A DNA stretch of 14,678 nt from Burkholderiales bacterium (GCA_020846575.1 JADLDQ010000090.1:1-14678), one strand, 5' to 3'; shown: positions 5,665 through 13,276, numbered from the stretch's first letter. Notes: generated by a model from the letters alone, not told the origin. Program-made: numbers and translations.

Positions 5665-6792
5665 TCACTCCCGGCCCGGATCCAGTCCCGGCCGCCGCTG
5701 CTCCAGCGCGTACTTCGCCAGCGCCGCGAAGCGGTATACCCCGTGGACGAACCGGCCGCAGGGCAGGACGAGAAACAACGCCAGCACCACGCCCAGGTGC
5801 GCGCACAGGAGCAGCGCCATCGCGGCGGTCTCGCGCCAGGCGAGCAGCGCGAGCCCGCTGAGGCTCGCGAGGACGAGGAGCGCGAGGAACGCCGTGTCCA
5901 TGCCGGTCTGCTCCGGGTTCGCGGTCGCCGGGTCGCGCCGCAACTTCAGCCAGGCGAGCCCGGCCGGCCCCGCGATCAGCCCGAGGCCGCCGGCAGTGCC
6001 GAGCAGCACCGGCAGGCTGGCGTAGCCGTAGGGCGCCACCCAGCCGAAGCCGTAGTGATAGACGGTCCCGGTGACGGTGGCGGCAAAACACAGGAGAAAG
6101 CCGTAGAAGCTCAGGTGGTGGAACCAGCGCCGCGCCTGCGAAGAGCGCTCCCCCGGGTAGGTGCAGCCCACGGCGCCGTTGCCGTCCAGGTACTTCAGCG
6201 ACAAGGCGTCCTTCAGCGCGCCGGCGAGCGCATGGGCACGCGCGAACCCGGCGAGCGCCTCGCCCGAAGCGCGCCAGAAGGAGAGCAACCCCGCCACGAG
6301 CGCGGCGAGCACGAACACGCCCACCGCGCCGAACAGCCCCGCCATCACGCCGTGGGGGATGACGGCGTAGAAGTCGCCGCCCGCGCGCGCCGCAAGGAGC
6401 GAGGCCCCGCCGCCGCCGAGCGCCGCGGCGAGGGCGAGGATCGCTGCCAGCCCGAAGGCGAGCGCCAGCGCCGCGACCAGGCCGCCGCGCTCGAACGAGC
6501 GCGCGAGCGGCGCAGGCCAGGCATGGCTCCGCCAGGACGCGGCGCGCACCTCCCCCAGCATCTTCGGCAGGCTGATAGCGAACTCGTGTGGCGGCGCGTA
6601 CTGGCAGGCGTAGTAGCACTCGTTGCAGCCATGGCACCGGTTCGCCAGGTACTCCAGCTCGGCGCGCTCGAACGCCAGCCGCCGCTCCATGGCCGGGAAC
6701 ACCGCGCAGTAGCCCTCGCAGTAGCGGCACGAGTTGCAGATACCCATCTGGCGGGCGCCTTCCTGGTGGAGATCGCCGGAAGGCGCACTCAT
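5665..6792 (-). CDS. tcuB: TcuB/CitB-type Fe-S membrane electron-transfer protein
   Basis: 375 residues. TcuB is the membrane partner that re-oxidises the flavin of the tricarballylate dehydrogenase TcuA and passes electrons to the quinone pool. The N-terminus holds two four-cysteine motifs, Cys19-x2-Cys22-x2-Cys25-x3-Cys29 and Cys53-x2-Cys56-x2-Cys59-x3-Cys63. The second runs into the typical QYAPPHEFAISLP, and together they fit two [4Fe-4S] clusters. The rest is a membrane domain of about six helices with His-containing stretches such as FHHLSFYGFLLCF and VYHYGFGW. The ATG overlaps the tcuA stop by 4 nt (ATGA), with GAGG upstream. The last residues (RPGLDPGRE) come from a GGATCC-centred repeat-like string and look like a non-homologous tail. 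Confidence 0.9.
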   Translation of the reverse strand: MSAPSGDLHQEGARQMGICNSCRYCEGYCAVFPAMERRLAFERAELEYLANRCHGCNECYYACQYAPPHEFAISLPKMLGEVRAASWRSHAWPAPLARSFERGGLVAALALAFGLAAILALAAALGGGGASLLAARAGGDFYAVIPHGVMAGLFGAVGVFVLAALVAGLLSFWRASGEALAGFARAHALAGALKDALSLKYLDGNGAVGCTYPGERSSQARRWFHHLSFYGFLLCFAATVTGTVYHYGFGWVAPYGYASLPVLLGTAGGLGLIAGPAGLAWLKLRRDPATANPEQTGMDTAFLALLVLASLSGLALLAWRETAAMALLLCAHLGVVLALFLVLPCGRFVHGVYRFAALAKYALEQRRPGLDPGRE

Positions 6793-8198
6793 GCCGCCTG
6801 CCTCGCGCCGGCCGCGTGGCGCGCTGCCTCCTCGCCGGCGATGCGCCCGTACACCGTGCCGATGGTCATGCCGATGCCGGCTAGGTAGCCCTTGGAGAGG
6901 ATGTTCCCTGCCATCACCTCGCCCGCGGCGTACAGGTTCTTCGCGAGACCGCCGTCGCGCAATTGCACCTGGGCGCGCGGCGTGACCTTCACCCCGAGGT
7001 AGGTGAAGGTGATCCCCGGGCGCAGCGGATAGCCGTAGTACGGCGGCGAATCGATGGGCAGCGCCCAGTGCGTCTTCTCGGGGCTGAGCCCCCGGGTGCG
7101 GCAGCCGTCCAGCACCGCGTGGTCGAAGTGCCCCGGCTGTACCGCGCGGTTGTAGTCCTGCACGGTCTTCACCACCGCCTGCACCGGCAGCCCGAGCGCG
7201 GCGGCCAGCTCCGCGATGGAGTCCGCGCGCACGCCCGGGAACACCGGCGGCATGAAGCGGCCGATGGGTTTCCTGTCGATGATCGCCCAGGCGATCTGCC
7301 CCGGCTGCTGCGCCACCAGCCGCCCCCAGATGGCGTCGCGCTGGGGCCAGAAGTCCTCGCCCTCGTCGTAGAAACGAACGCCCTCGCGGTTCACCACGAT
7401 GCCGAGGGACACGCAGTCCACGCGCGTGACGATGCCGCCGTCGAACTTCGGCGCGCGCGCGTCGATGGCCGCCGCGTGGCACTGCGTCGGGTCGCCGATC
7501 GCCTGCGCGCCCCGGTCGATCAGCGCCCGCAGCACGCGGCCCATGTTGTACGGCGTGCCGCGGATGAGAAAGTTGTCGGCGGCCGGTCCCCAGGCCTCGC
7601 GCAGCCACGCGAGGTTGGATTCGAACCCGCCCGAGGCGACGACCACCGCCCTCGCCCGCACCGCGAATGTGCGTGCGTCCTGCCGCACGGTCACGCACGA
7701 GCAGCGCCCCGCGTCGAGCGCCAGGTCGATCGCCTCGGCCTCGTACAGCACTTCCACGCCCAGCCGTTCAGCGCGGTGGAAATAGGTGTTCACCAGCGCC
7801 TTGCCGCCGCCGAGGAAGAAGGCGTTGGTGCGCGACAAGTGCAGCGTGCCCCCGAGCGAGGGCTGGAAGCGCACGCCCCGCGCACTCATCCAGTCGATCG
7901 CCGGCTCCGAGGTCCGGATCACGTGCCGCGCGAGCGCCTCGTCGGTGTTCCCGCCGGTGACCTTGAGCAGGTCCTCGTAGTACTCGTCCTCCGGGTAGGC
8001 CTCGGTGAGCACGCGCGTGGGCGCGCGGTGCATGCAGCGGATGTTGCGGGTATGGCGGCTGTTGCCCCCGCGGTAGTGACGCGGCGCGCATTCCAGCAGC
8101 AGCACGCGCGCACCCGCCTCGGCCGCGGTAATCGCCGCGCACAGCGCCGCGTTGCCGCCGCCGATGACCAGCACCTCGGCCTCGCGCTCGGCAGTCAT
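6789..8198 (-). CDS. tcuA: FAD-dependent tricarballylate dehydrogenase TcuA
   Basis: 469 residues, the usual length for TcuA. In Salmonella TcuA oxidises tricarballylate to cis-aconitate. The FAD-binding fold begins at once: VLVIGGGNAALCAAITAAEA (about 9-28, with GGGN), an acidic residue at LLLE, then the family-typical HYRGGNSRHTRNIRCMH. Near the C-terminus is the second FAD stretch LYAAGEVMAGNILSKGYLAG. It belongs to the fumarate reductase/succinate dehydrogenase flavoprotein superfamily, so a related substrate is possible. The ATG at 8198 is favoured by a Shine-Dalgarno (GAGAGGA) 10 nt upstream. The open frame continues further upstream through the divergent promoter region but without family sequence. 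It is the first gene of tcuA-tcuB. No tcuR-type LysR regulator is visible in the window. Confidence 0.92.
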   Translation of the reverse strand: MTAEREAEVLVIGGGNAALCAAITAAEAGARVLLLECAPRHYRGGNSRHTRNIRCMHRAPTRVLTEAYPEDEYYEDLLKVTGGNTDEALARHVIRTSEPAIDWMSARGVRFQPSLGGTLHLSRTNAFFLGGGKALVNTYFHRAERLGVEVLYEAEAIDLALDAGRCSCVTVRQDARTFAVRARAVVVASGGFESNLAWLREAWGPAADNFLIRGTPYNMGRVLRALIDRGAQAIGDPTQCHAAAIDARAPKFDGGIVTRVDCVSLGIVVNREGVRFYDEGEDFWPQRDAIWGRLVAQQPGQIAWAIIDRKPIGRFMPPVFPGVRADSIAELAAALGLPVQAVVKTVQDYNRAVQPGHFDHAVLDGCRTRGLSPEKTHWALPIDSPPYYGYPLRPGITFTYLGVKVTPRAQVQLRDGGLAKNLYAAGEVMAGNILSKGYLAGIGMTIGTVYGRIAGEEAARHAAGARQAA

Positions 8199-8370
8199 GA
8201 AGCGGATTCCTCTCTCACGGGATGCGCCTGGACGGGGGCGCGAAAGGTTAGCATCCCGAGCGCTGCGGCTGCCACCCGATGACTCGAACGAGCGCCCGGC
8301 CGCCGGCGCCGCACGAGAGCGTGCCGCCGCATCATGGCGCGAACCGGACTGCTCTGCTAAATTTCTCCCG
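8199..8370. promoter_or_regulatory. Divergent promoter region between tcuA and the MFS gene
   Basis: 172 bp between divergent starts. On minus, TGCTAACCT is a possible extended -10 for tcuA. On plus, TGCTAAATT lies 7 nt before the GTG of the transporter and could serve a near-leaderless message. No good -35 boxes or clear dyad operator were found. Confidence 0.35.
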
Positions 8371-9678
8371 GTGAGTCGGCTTGCCCCCGCAGCACCCGTC
8401 CTCCCCGTTCCACCGCTCGTCAAGCGCAACACCGCGCTGTTCGCGGTATCGCAGTCGTTCACCGGCGCGGGCATGCAATTCGCCTTCGGCATAGGACCGC
8501 TGATGGTGATCGACCTCACCGGTTCGGCGGCGCTCGCGGGGCTCTTCGTGGGGCTCATCGGCCTGTCGCGCTTCCTCGTCTCCTATCCCGTGGGCAGGAT
8601 CACCGACGCCTACGGCCGCAAGCCCGGCATCCTGCTCGGGCTCACACTCGCGCTCACGGGCGCGCTCGCGATCGGGCTGTCGATGTCCTTTCGCAGCATG
8701 GCGATGCTGGTTTGCGCAATGCTGGTCTTCGGCATGGGGATGAACGCCTCGCAGCAACTGCGCGTGGCGGCCACCGACATGTATCTCCCCAACCGCCGCG
8801 CCCAGGCCCTGGGCTACGTGGCCATGGGCTCGCTGCTTGGCCTGGTGGTGAGTCCGCTCGTCATCACCTTCGCCGAGCGTATCGCCGGGCGCCTCGGCCA
8901 GGATCCGCTCGGCCTGCCCTGGTTCCTGCTGCCGGCGCTGATCGTGCCGGGAATGCTGCTCATCTCCTTCGTGCGCCCCGATCCCAAGGAGATCGGGATG
9001 AATCTCGCGCGCTACTACCCGGGCTACACACCCCCGCCCCGGCCCGCCGCGAGCCAGTCCGGCGCCTTCCGCGGCTGGAGCCTGATGCGCTACGCACCCA
9101 CGCGACTGGCGATCGTCGCCAACACCGCCGGTCAGGGCAACATGTCCATCGTGATGGTGCTCACCTCGCTCGTGCTGCACCACCACGGCCACTCGCTCTC
9201 GGCGATCGCCTTCTCGCACATGTTCCACTCCGCGGGCATGTTCGCCTTCACCATCCCGCTGGGCAAGCTCGCCGACCGCTTCGGCCGCGGCCGCGTGATG
9301 TTCCCCGGCGTGGTCGCGGCGCTCGCGGGCGCGAGCCTGGTCGCCTTCACCAGCGCGTTCTGGTCGGTGACTCTGGGCACCTTCCTCGTCGGCCTCGGCT
9401 GGGCGGCGACGAACGTCGCCGCGACCGCCTTGATCGCCGACTACGCCCCCACCCACCACCGCGGCCGCGCCATCGGCGTGAACGAGAGCTTCGCGGGCGG
9501 CATCAGCCTGGCGATGGCGGTGGTCACAGGGCCGCTGATCGAGTGGTTCAGCCTGCCCGCCACGGGCTTCGTCGCGGTGCTCATCACCCTGCCGCCGCTG
9601 CTGATGCTCGGGTGGATCAAGGCCGGCGAGCACGCGGCGCGCAGGAGATCCGCGGCGGGGATGCGGGCGCGGAGATAA
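8371..9678 (+). CDS. Major facilitator superfamily transporter
   Basis: 435 residues with about 12 hydrophobic segments in two halves. The loop after helix 2 shows the MFS motif A form GRITDAYGRKPG, and the second half shows the matching GKLADRFGRGR. The LIADYAPTHHRGRAIGVNES stretch near the C-terminus is a cytoplasmic-loop signature seen in several drug or metabolite MFS groups. It is divergent from tcuA-tcuB, so uptake of the substrate of that pathway is a reasonable guess. It does not look like the metabolite:H+ symporter type of TcuC. The GTG at 8371 is the only reasonable start before the first helix. It has no Shine-Dalgarno, so the start is uncertain and leaderless translation is possible. 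Confidence 0.88.
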   Translation: MSRLAPAAPVLPVPPLVKRNTALFAVSQSFTGAGMQFAFGIGPLMVIDLTGSAALAGLFVGLIGLSRFLVSYPVGRITDAYGRKPGILLGLTLALTGALAIGLSMSFRSMAMLVCAMLVFGMGMNASQQLRVAATDMYLPNRRAQALGYVAMGSLLGLVVSPLVITFAERIAGRLGQDPLGLPWFLLPALIVPGMLLISFVRPDPKEIGMNLARYYPGYTPPPRPAASQSGAFRGWSLMRYAPTRLAIVANTAGQGNMSIVMVLTSLVLHHHGHSLSAIAFSHMFHSAGMFAFTIPLGKLADRFGRGRVMFPGVVAALAGASLVAFTSAFWSVTLGTFLVGLGWAATNVAATALIADYAPTHHRGRAIGVNESFAGGISLAMAVVTGPLIEWFSLPATGFVAVLITLPPLLMLGWIKAGEHAARRRSAAGMRARR

Positions 9679-9723
9679 GCCCGATCGCCGGGCTCGGCCA
9701 GGTGCTCGCCATGGACCGCGCCC

Positions 9724-9748
9724 CCGCCCGCCGGCGCCCGGCGGGCGG
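9724..9748. terminator. Strong GC hairpin between convergent genes
   Basis: An 11-bp perfect stem, CCGCCCGCCGG against CCGGCGGGCGG with a 3-nt loop (CGC), lies 45 nt after the MFS stop and about 90 nt after the nnrS stop on the other strand. It has no T-tract, but its place between two converging genes suits a bidirectional transcription stop. Confidence 0.5.
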
Positions 9749-9779
9749 CCGAGGATCGCCGCTCGGTCCGGGAGGTCGC

Positions 9780-9834
9780 AGTGCGCGTTCAGTGCGCGTT
9801 CAGTGCGCGTTCAGTGCGCGTTCAGTGCGCGTTC
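9780..9834. repeat. Five exact tandem copies of an 11-bp unit
   Basis: AGTGCGCGTTC is repeated five times without change or gap, ending 2 bp before the nnrS stop codon. The 11-bp period is not a multiple of 3 and is close to one helical turn. It lies in the convergent gap, not in a recognised gene. Confidence 0.95.
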
Positions 9835-9836
9835 GG

Positions 9837-10961
9837 CTAGCGCCCGCGCAGAAGCAGCGCGAGCAGCAGCACGAATGCCGCGCTCCAGCAGACCGAAGCG
9901 GCCACCAGCAGGGCGTGCGTGTCGCCGAGTCCCAGCCCCGCCGTCACGCGCGCCAGCACCGCGACGGCCACCAGCAGCGTGCCCCACACCGGCAGCCGCG
10001 AGCGCGAAGGTTGGCGCCTCGCTTTCAGGAGACGTGTCAGCGCCATCACGTTGAGGGTGAGGGTGCCGAGGCTGCCCACGGTGACCAGGTGCAAGGCAGT
10101 GGTCAGCTGGCGGCCCGCGGCGAGGGCGATGCCGAGCGCGATCAGCCCGCACGCGAGCCAGGCGTAGCCCGCGGCCAGGCAAAGCAGGTCGGGCCGACCC
10201 CGCAGCGCCCACAAGCGCCAGCGCAGCAGCCGGACCGCCGCGAGCGACCCGGCCGCGACCAGGCCCGCCGCGGCAATTGCGGCGCCGGCGGGTTTGTCCG
10301 CGAATGACCAGGCGAGCGCCGCGAGCGCCATGGCGAGGATGAGGCCGCCTTCGATCCGGGGCTGCACGCGCACCGAGAGCCTGCCGCCCTGGCGCTGGAA
10401 CTGGCCGGCGACCGCCGGCGCGATCAGGCGCCCGCCCATGAACAGCATCAGCACGGACACGAACAGCACCGCGAGACCGGCGAGCGCGTGCGCGGCGAGC
10501 GCCGAGCCGCTGCGCAGCGCGAACTGGAATGCGATCGCGCTCCCGCAGATCGCGGTAAGCGCGAGGGGAAGCGCCTGGTTGCGCAGCTTCTTCGCGCTGC
10601 CGAGCAGACGCGGTGCGAGCTGCCAGGCGAGCAGCGCCGGGTAGATCGCGTTCGCCACGGCGGACACCGGGCTCAGCGGAGCGCAGAGGAACGCCACGCG
10701 CGCGGCCGCCCAGAATGCGACGAACAGCCACAACCGGCGCGGGCTCATGGGCCCCAGCTGGTTGCCGGAGATCACCGCCAGCGCGAAACCGAACAGCATC
10801 TCGTGCGCGTGCCCGGCCGGAGAGGTGAATCCCGGCAGCGACGGAACGATGCCGAGCAGAGACAGCGTCGATGCGGGAAGCGCGAGCGCGCCATAGGCGG
10901 CCGCCGCGGGGTAGAAGGCTACGTTCGCGACGAGTTTGCGCGGCCCGGCGGCCGCCGCCAT
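9837..10961 (-). CDS. nnrS: NnrS-like haem/copper membrane protein of the nitric-oxide response
   Basis: 374 residues, slightly shorter than the roughly 400 usual for NnrS, with about 12 hydrophobic segments. NnrS is a haem- and copper-containing inner-membrane protein that protects cells against nitric oxide. The family hallmark GHAHEMLFGFALAVISGNQL is present about 60 residues from the N-terminus. ALHLVTVGSLGTLTLNVMAL near the C-terminus matches the conserved His-containing helix of the family. The first segments before the HAHEM motif are short. Start: ATG at 10961 is chosen. An in-frame GTG at 11000 would add 13 residues, and neither has a good Shine-Dalgarno. It is the last gene of the four-gene run, 44 nt after the fused membrane protein. 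Confidence 0.82.
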   Translation of the reverse strand: MAAAAGPRKLVANVAFYPAAAAYGALALPASTLSLLGIVPSLPGFTSPAGHAHEMLFGFALAVISGNQLGPMSPRRLWLFVAFWAAARVAFLCAPLSPVSAVANAIYPALLAWQLAPRLLGSAKKLRNQALPLALTAICGSAIAFQFALRSGSALAAHALAGLAVLFVSVLMLFMGGRLIAPAVAGQFQRQGGRLSVRVQPRIEGGLILAMALAALAWSFADKPAGAAIAAAGLVAAGSLAAVRLLRWRLWALRGRPDLLCLAAGYAWLACGLIALGIALAAGRQLTTALHLVTVGSLGTLTLNVMALTRLLKARRQPSRSRLPVWGTLLVAVAVLARVTAGLGLGDTHALLVAASVCWSAAFVLLLALLLRGR

Positions 10962-11005
10962 AGCGGTACCGTTTCGGTCCGCGCCGCGGGCATCGGGCAC
11001 CGGTT

Positions 11006-12580
11006 TCAGGATGCGGGCCGCCAGCCGCCGGCCGTGTGCCGCGCCGCGAACCAGGCCACCGCGATCCAGATGGCGCTGCGGGCCGCCATCGCCCAGACGG
11101 TGCGCGTCTCGAACGCGCCGCCGGCCGCGATATGCACGCCGAAGGCCCCGAACACCGCGACCGTGAACGCCGCGAGCGCGATGGCGAGCCATGCCGCCCA
11201 GCGCCGCGCCCGCCACAGACCGATCGCCGCCGCCAGATACGCGAAACCCGCGAGGAAATTGAACCAGACCACGAAGGGTACGTAGCTGCCGCCCGCCGCA
11301 GCCTCGCCGAACAGCGTGCTGCCGCCGGCGAGGATGGTGAGGGCGCCGAACACGGCGACGAAGACCGCGGCCGCGCGCAGGCCGGTGCCGGACCCGGCGC
11401 CGGGCCCAACCGCGCCTCTGGAGGAGAGCCTGCCGCGCGCTACCGCGGTGACCATGGCGACCACGAAAAGGAGCACCGCGACCGCGTTCAGCGCGCCGCC
11501 CCAGCCGCGAAGCGAGGCGGACGGCAGCCAGTCACCGGCCAGGCGCACCGCGAGCGAAGCGTGCAGCAGCGCGAGCGGCGCATAGAACCAGACGCTGAAG
11601 GGTACCGCCACGCGCAGCACCGCCGGAAAAATGATCGGGGCGTGACCGAAGATCATCGAGAACACGAAGCCGACGAACACCGCGTGCAGCGCCGCATCGT
11701 AGACCGGACCCGCGTGGCCGAGCCCGCCGGCGGCGAGGATCGCAGCACCGCCCGCCACCAGCCACAGGTAGCCGGCGAGCAGGCACAGCGCCATGTAGCG
11801 GGGGAGACCGCGCATCCTGATCGTGCGTCGCGCGACATCCCGCCGCAGCAGCCATGCCGCGGATCCGACAAGCGCCGCCGCAAGGAGCAGCGTTCCCGCC
11901 TCCCAGGCGAACACCGACAGCCCCGCACCGCACAGCAGCGCGCCAACCAGTATGGCGAACTCGATGCGCGCGCCGCGCGCGGGCGGCAGCACGCGGGAGA
12001 GCTCGAGCCGCTCGCCGGCGATGGTGAGCACGAGGAACGCGATCCACGAGGGCACGGCCGCGCCGGGCGGCAGGCCACCCAGCCAGAGCGCGTTGCCGGC
12101 CAGCCAGCACAGCGCACCGAGCGCGAGGACCAGGGTGAACGCTTCGCGCTGCCGCGCATGGATCTCGAGCGAGGCCGCCAGAAACACCGCGGCGCCGGCG
12201 GTGAACAGGAGCGCCGCTGCGGGCACCGCCATGCCCGCGAGCGCGGCAGCGCCCCCCGCGGCGGCCAACAGCGGTCCCAGGTAGGCCCAGCGCCGCGACA
12301 GCGCCACGGCGCGCTCCAGACTGATCACCGTGCCGAGAAAACCCGACACCATCAGCGGCCCGTGCAGCCAGGCGAATCCTCCCAGCGACCCGGGCATCGT
12401 CCATCCCAGGCGCGCCAGCCCCGCCGCGACACCCGTGAACAGGCTCAGAAACCCGAAGGCGAGCAGCGGCGCGCGCCACACCGGGCCGAAGGCTCCGGGC
12501 CGCGGGCCGGCGGCGGCCGCTGCCCGCGGGCCGGTGGCGGCCCCTTTCCTCAGCTCGTCTTGCCGATGCGCACTTTCCAT
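11006..12580 (-). CDS. Large polytopic membrane protein, fused two-module (NO-response operon)
   Basis: 524 residues with about 16 hydrophobic segments. The N-terminal module (about residues 30-380, 12 segments) has conserved-looking His stretches, AWLHGPLMVSGFLGTVISLE and ALHAVFVGFVFSMIFGHAPI. These resemble NnrS/haem-copper type helices, but I cannot assign a named family. A Gly/Ser/Ala-rich linker (about 381-400, including GPGAGSGTG) leads to a four-helix C-terminal module with YVPFVVWFNFLAGFAYLAA and GAFGVHIAAGGAFETRTVWA. I recall this type of sequence as a separate small membrane protein in other genomes. The chosen ATG at 12580 overlaps the DUF2249 gene by 31 nt. A later start cannot be excluded. 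Its place between the DUF2249 and nnrS genes suggests a role in nitric-oxide handling. Confidence 0.75.
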   Translation of the reverse strand: MESAHRQDELRKGAATGPRAAAAAGPRPGAFGPVWRAPLLAFGFLSLFTGVAAGLARLGWTMPGSLGGFAWLHGPLMVSGFLGTVISLERAVALSRRWAYLGPLLAAAGGAAALAGMAVPAAALLFTAGAAVFLAASLEIHARQREAFTLVLALGALCWLAGNALWLGGLPPGAAVPSWIAFLVLTIAGERLELSRVLPPARGARIEFAILVGALLCGAGLSVFAWEAGTLLLAAALVGSAAWLLRRDVARRTIRMRGLPRYMALCLLAGYLWLVAGGAAILAAGGLGHAGPVYDAALHAVFVGFVFSMIFGHAPIIFPAVLRVAVPFSVWFYAPLALLHASLAVRLAGDWLPSASLRGWGGALNAVAVLLFVVAMVTAVARGRLSSRGAVGPGAGSGTGLRAAAVFVAVFGALTILAGGSTLFGEAAAGGSYVPFVVWFNFLAGFAYLAAAIGLWRARRWAAWLAIALAAFTVAVFGAFGVHIAAGGAFETRTVWAMAARSAIWIAVAWFAARHTAGGWRPAS

Positions 12581-12783
12581 ACTTCGGGGCCGCTCTCGAG
12601 GTATTCCCACTGGAACGAGCCGCCGAGCTCGACCTGGAACTGGTAGTACAGCGGTTTCGGATCGTGGTCGTTGACCAGCAGGAACGACGCACCGGGCGCA
12701 AGCCCGTTGAAGGTGTTGAAGATCTTCGGATGGCGATCCCGCGGCGCGATGGTGCGCACATCGAGGGTGGTGACGTCGGTCAT
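12550..12783 (-). CDS. DUF2249 domain protein
   Basis: 77 residues, a single DUF2249 domain (TusA-like fold). It begins with LDVRTIAPRDRHPKIFNTF, then GLAPGASFLLVNDHDPKPLY, and ends with WEYLESGPEVWKVRIGK. These are the standard stretches of the family. DUF2249 proteins are often encoded beside NnrS, hemerythrin and NO-reductase genes, and their biochemical role is not settled. The ATG has a strong Shine-Dalgarno (AAGGAG, 9 nt spacing). It follows the MIP18 gene by 69 nt, and its 3' end overlaps the start of the membrane-protein gene, which suggests coupling. No Cys is visible, so TusA-like sulfur transfer through a conserved Cys is unlikely. Confidence 0.9.
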   Translation of the reverse strand: MTDVTTLDVRTIAPRDRHPKIFNTFNGLAPGASFLLVNDHDPKPLYYQFQVELGGSFQWEYLESGPEVWKVRIGKTS

Positions 12784-12852
12784 ATGCCTGTCTCCTTGCA
12801 GGGTTGAAAAAGGCGTCGGAAGGCCACGCGCAGCGGCGAGGCGCGGTGAAGC

Positions 12853-13176
12853 TCAGCCCGACCAGCCGAGCGCCTGTCTTGCCACGTCGGACATGCGCTC
12901 GGGCGACCAGGGCGGGTCCCAGACCAGATCGATCTGCACGTCGGTTCCCTCCGGCAGGATATCGCCCAGGGCGCGCCTCGCCTCCTCGATCACGAAATCC
13001 GCCAGCGGGCAGGCCGGCGAAGTCATGGTGAGATCGACGCGCACCCCTGCGGCGCCGACCTCGACGTGATAGACCAGGCCGAGGTCGACGATGTTGATGC
13101 CGACTTCCGGATCGTCCACGGCGCGCAACGCCTCGCGCACTTCGTCTTCGGCCGGCAGGGATCGGTTCGCCGTCAT
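12853..13176 (-). CDS. MIP18/DUF59 family Fe-S cluster assembly protein
   Basis: 107 residues of the MIP18 (DUF59, SufT/PaaD-like) family, whose members help assemble or deliver Fe-S clusters. The full domain is visible: VREALRAVDDPEVGINIVDL, GLVYHVEV, then LTMTSPACPLADFV with the conserved Cys, and the C-terminal VWDPPWSPERMSDVARQAL. The Cys in the SPACPL loop is the expected functional residue. The ATG at 13176 has GAGGT 4 nt upstream. It is the first gene of the NO-response run and is divergent from nsrR. An NsrR-like operator starts 10 nt upstream of its ATG. A role in repairing NO-damaged clusters is inference from context. Confidence 0.93.
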   Translation of the reverse strand: MTANRSLPAEDEVREALRAVDDPEVGINIVDLGLVYHVEVGAAGVRVDLTMTSPACPLADFVIEEARRALGDILPEGTDVQIDLVWDPPWSPERMSDVARQALGWSG

Positions 13177-13185
13177 GAGACCTCA

Positions 13186-13208
13186 AAGCGATATTCGATA
13201 TGCATCTT
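13186..13208. promoter_or_regulatory. NsrR-like operator 1
   Basis: AAGCGATATTC-G-ATATGCATCTT fits the 11-1-11 NsrR palindrome (AAGATGYATTT-N-AAATRCATCTT as I recall it). By my alignment the right half matches 10 of 11 and the left half 7 of 11. It covers the predicted start point of the MIP18 operon promoter and the edge of the nsrR -35 box, where a repressor would be expected. Confidence 0.7.
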
Positions 13209-13235
13209 TACTGTAGCACGCCGTTCGTCAATAAT
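13207..13235 (+). promoter_or_regulatory. Candidate sigma70 promoter of nsrR
   Basis: -35 TTTACT (13207-13212, 4 of 6), 17-bp spacer, -10 AATAAT (13230-13235, 5 of 6). Predicted transcription start near 13242, inside operator 2. It gives a leader of about 54 nt that contains a GC hairpin (13259-13276). Confidence 0.5.
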
Positions 13236-13238
13236 CAA
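13210..13238 (-). promoter_or_regulatory. Candidate sigma70 promoter of the MIP18-DUF2249-membrane-nnrS operon
   Basis: On minus: -35 TTGATT (13233-13238, 4 of 6), 17-bp spacer, -10 TACAGT (13210-13215, 4 of 6). Predicted start near 13203, inside operator 1. The -35 box lies inside operator 2. It faces the nsrR promoter and shares almost the same bases with it. Confidence 0.55.
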
Positions 13239-13255
13239 CACTCGAGATACATCTT
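13233..13255. promoter_or_regulatory. NsrR-like operator 2
   Basis: AATCAACACTC-G-AGATACATCTT: the right half matches the NsrR half-site at 10 of 11, the left half only 4 of 11. Its centre is 47 bp from the centre of operator 1. It covers the -10 edge and start point of the nsrR promoter and the -35 of the divergent promoter, which suggests autoregulation. Confidence 0.55.
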
Positions 13256-13258
13256 CAT

Positions 13259-13276
13259 GCGGGGCAGGCGCCCCGC
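13259..13276 (+). other. GC hairpin in the nsrR leader
   Basis: GCGGGGC pairs perfectly with GCCCCGC around a 4-nt AGGC loop, ending 19 nt before the nsrR ATG. It could modulate translation of a gene with a weak Shine-Dalgarno, or be incidental in GC-rich DNA. Confidence 0.35.

Noticed and set aside
9780..9834. Coding repeat at the end of a long minus-strand frame
   Set aside because: The frame overlaps the NnrS gene out of register, and the 11-bp unit does not keep codon phase.
11006..13186. A 726-codon open frame running from the membrane protein through DUF2249 and MIP18 genes
   Set aside because: The N-terminal 200 residues are an out-of-frame reading of two clear small genes. The membrane protein starts at or near 12580.
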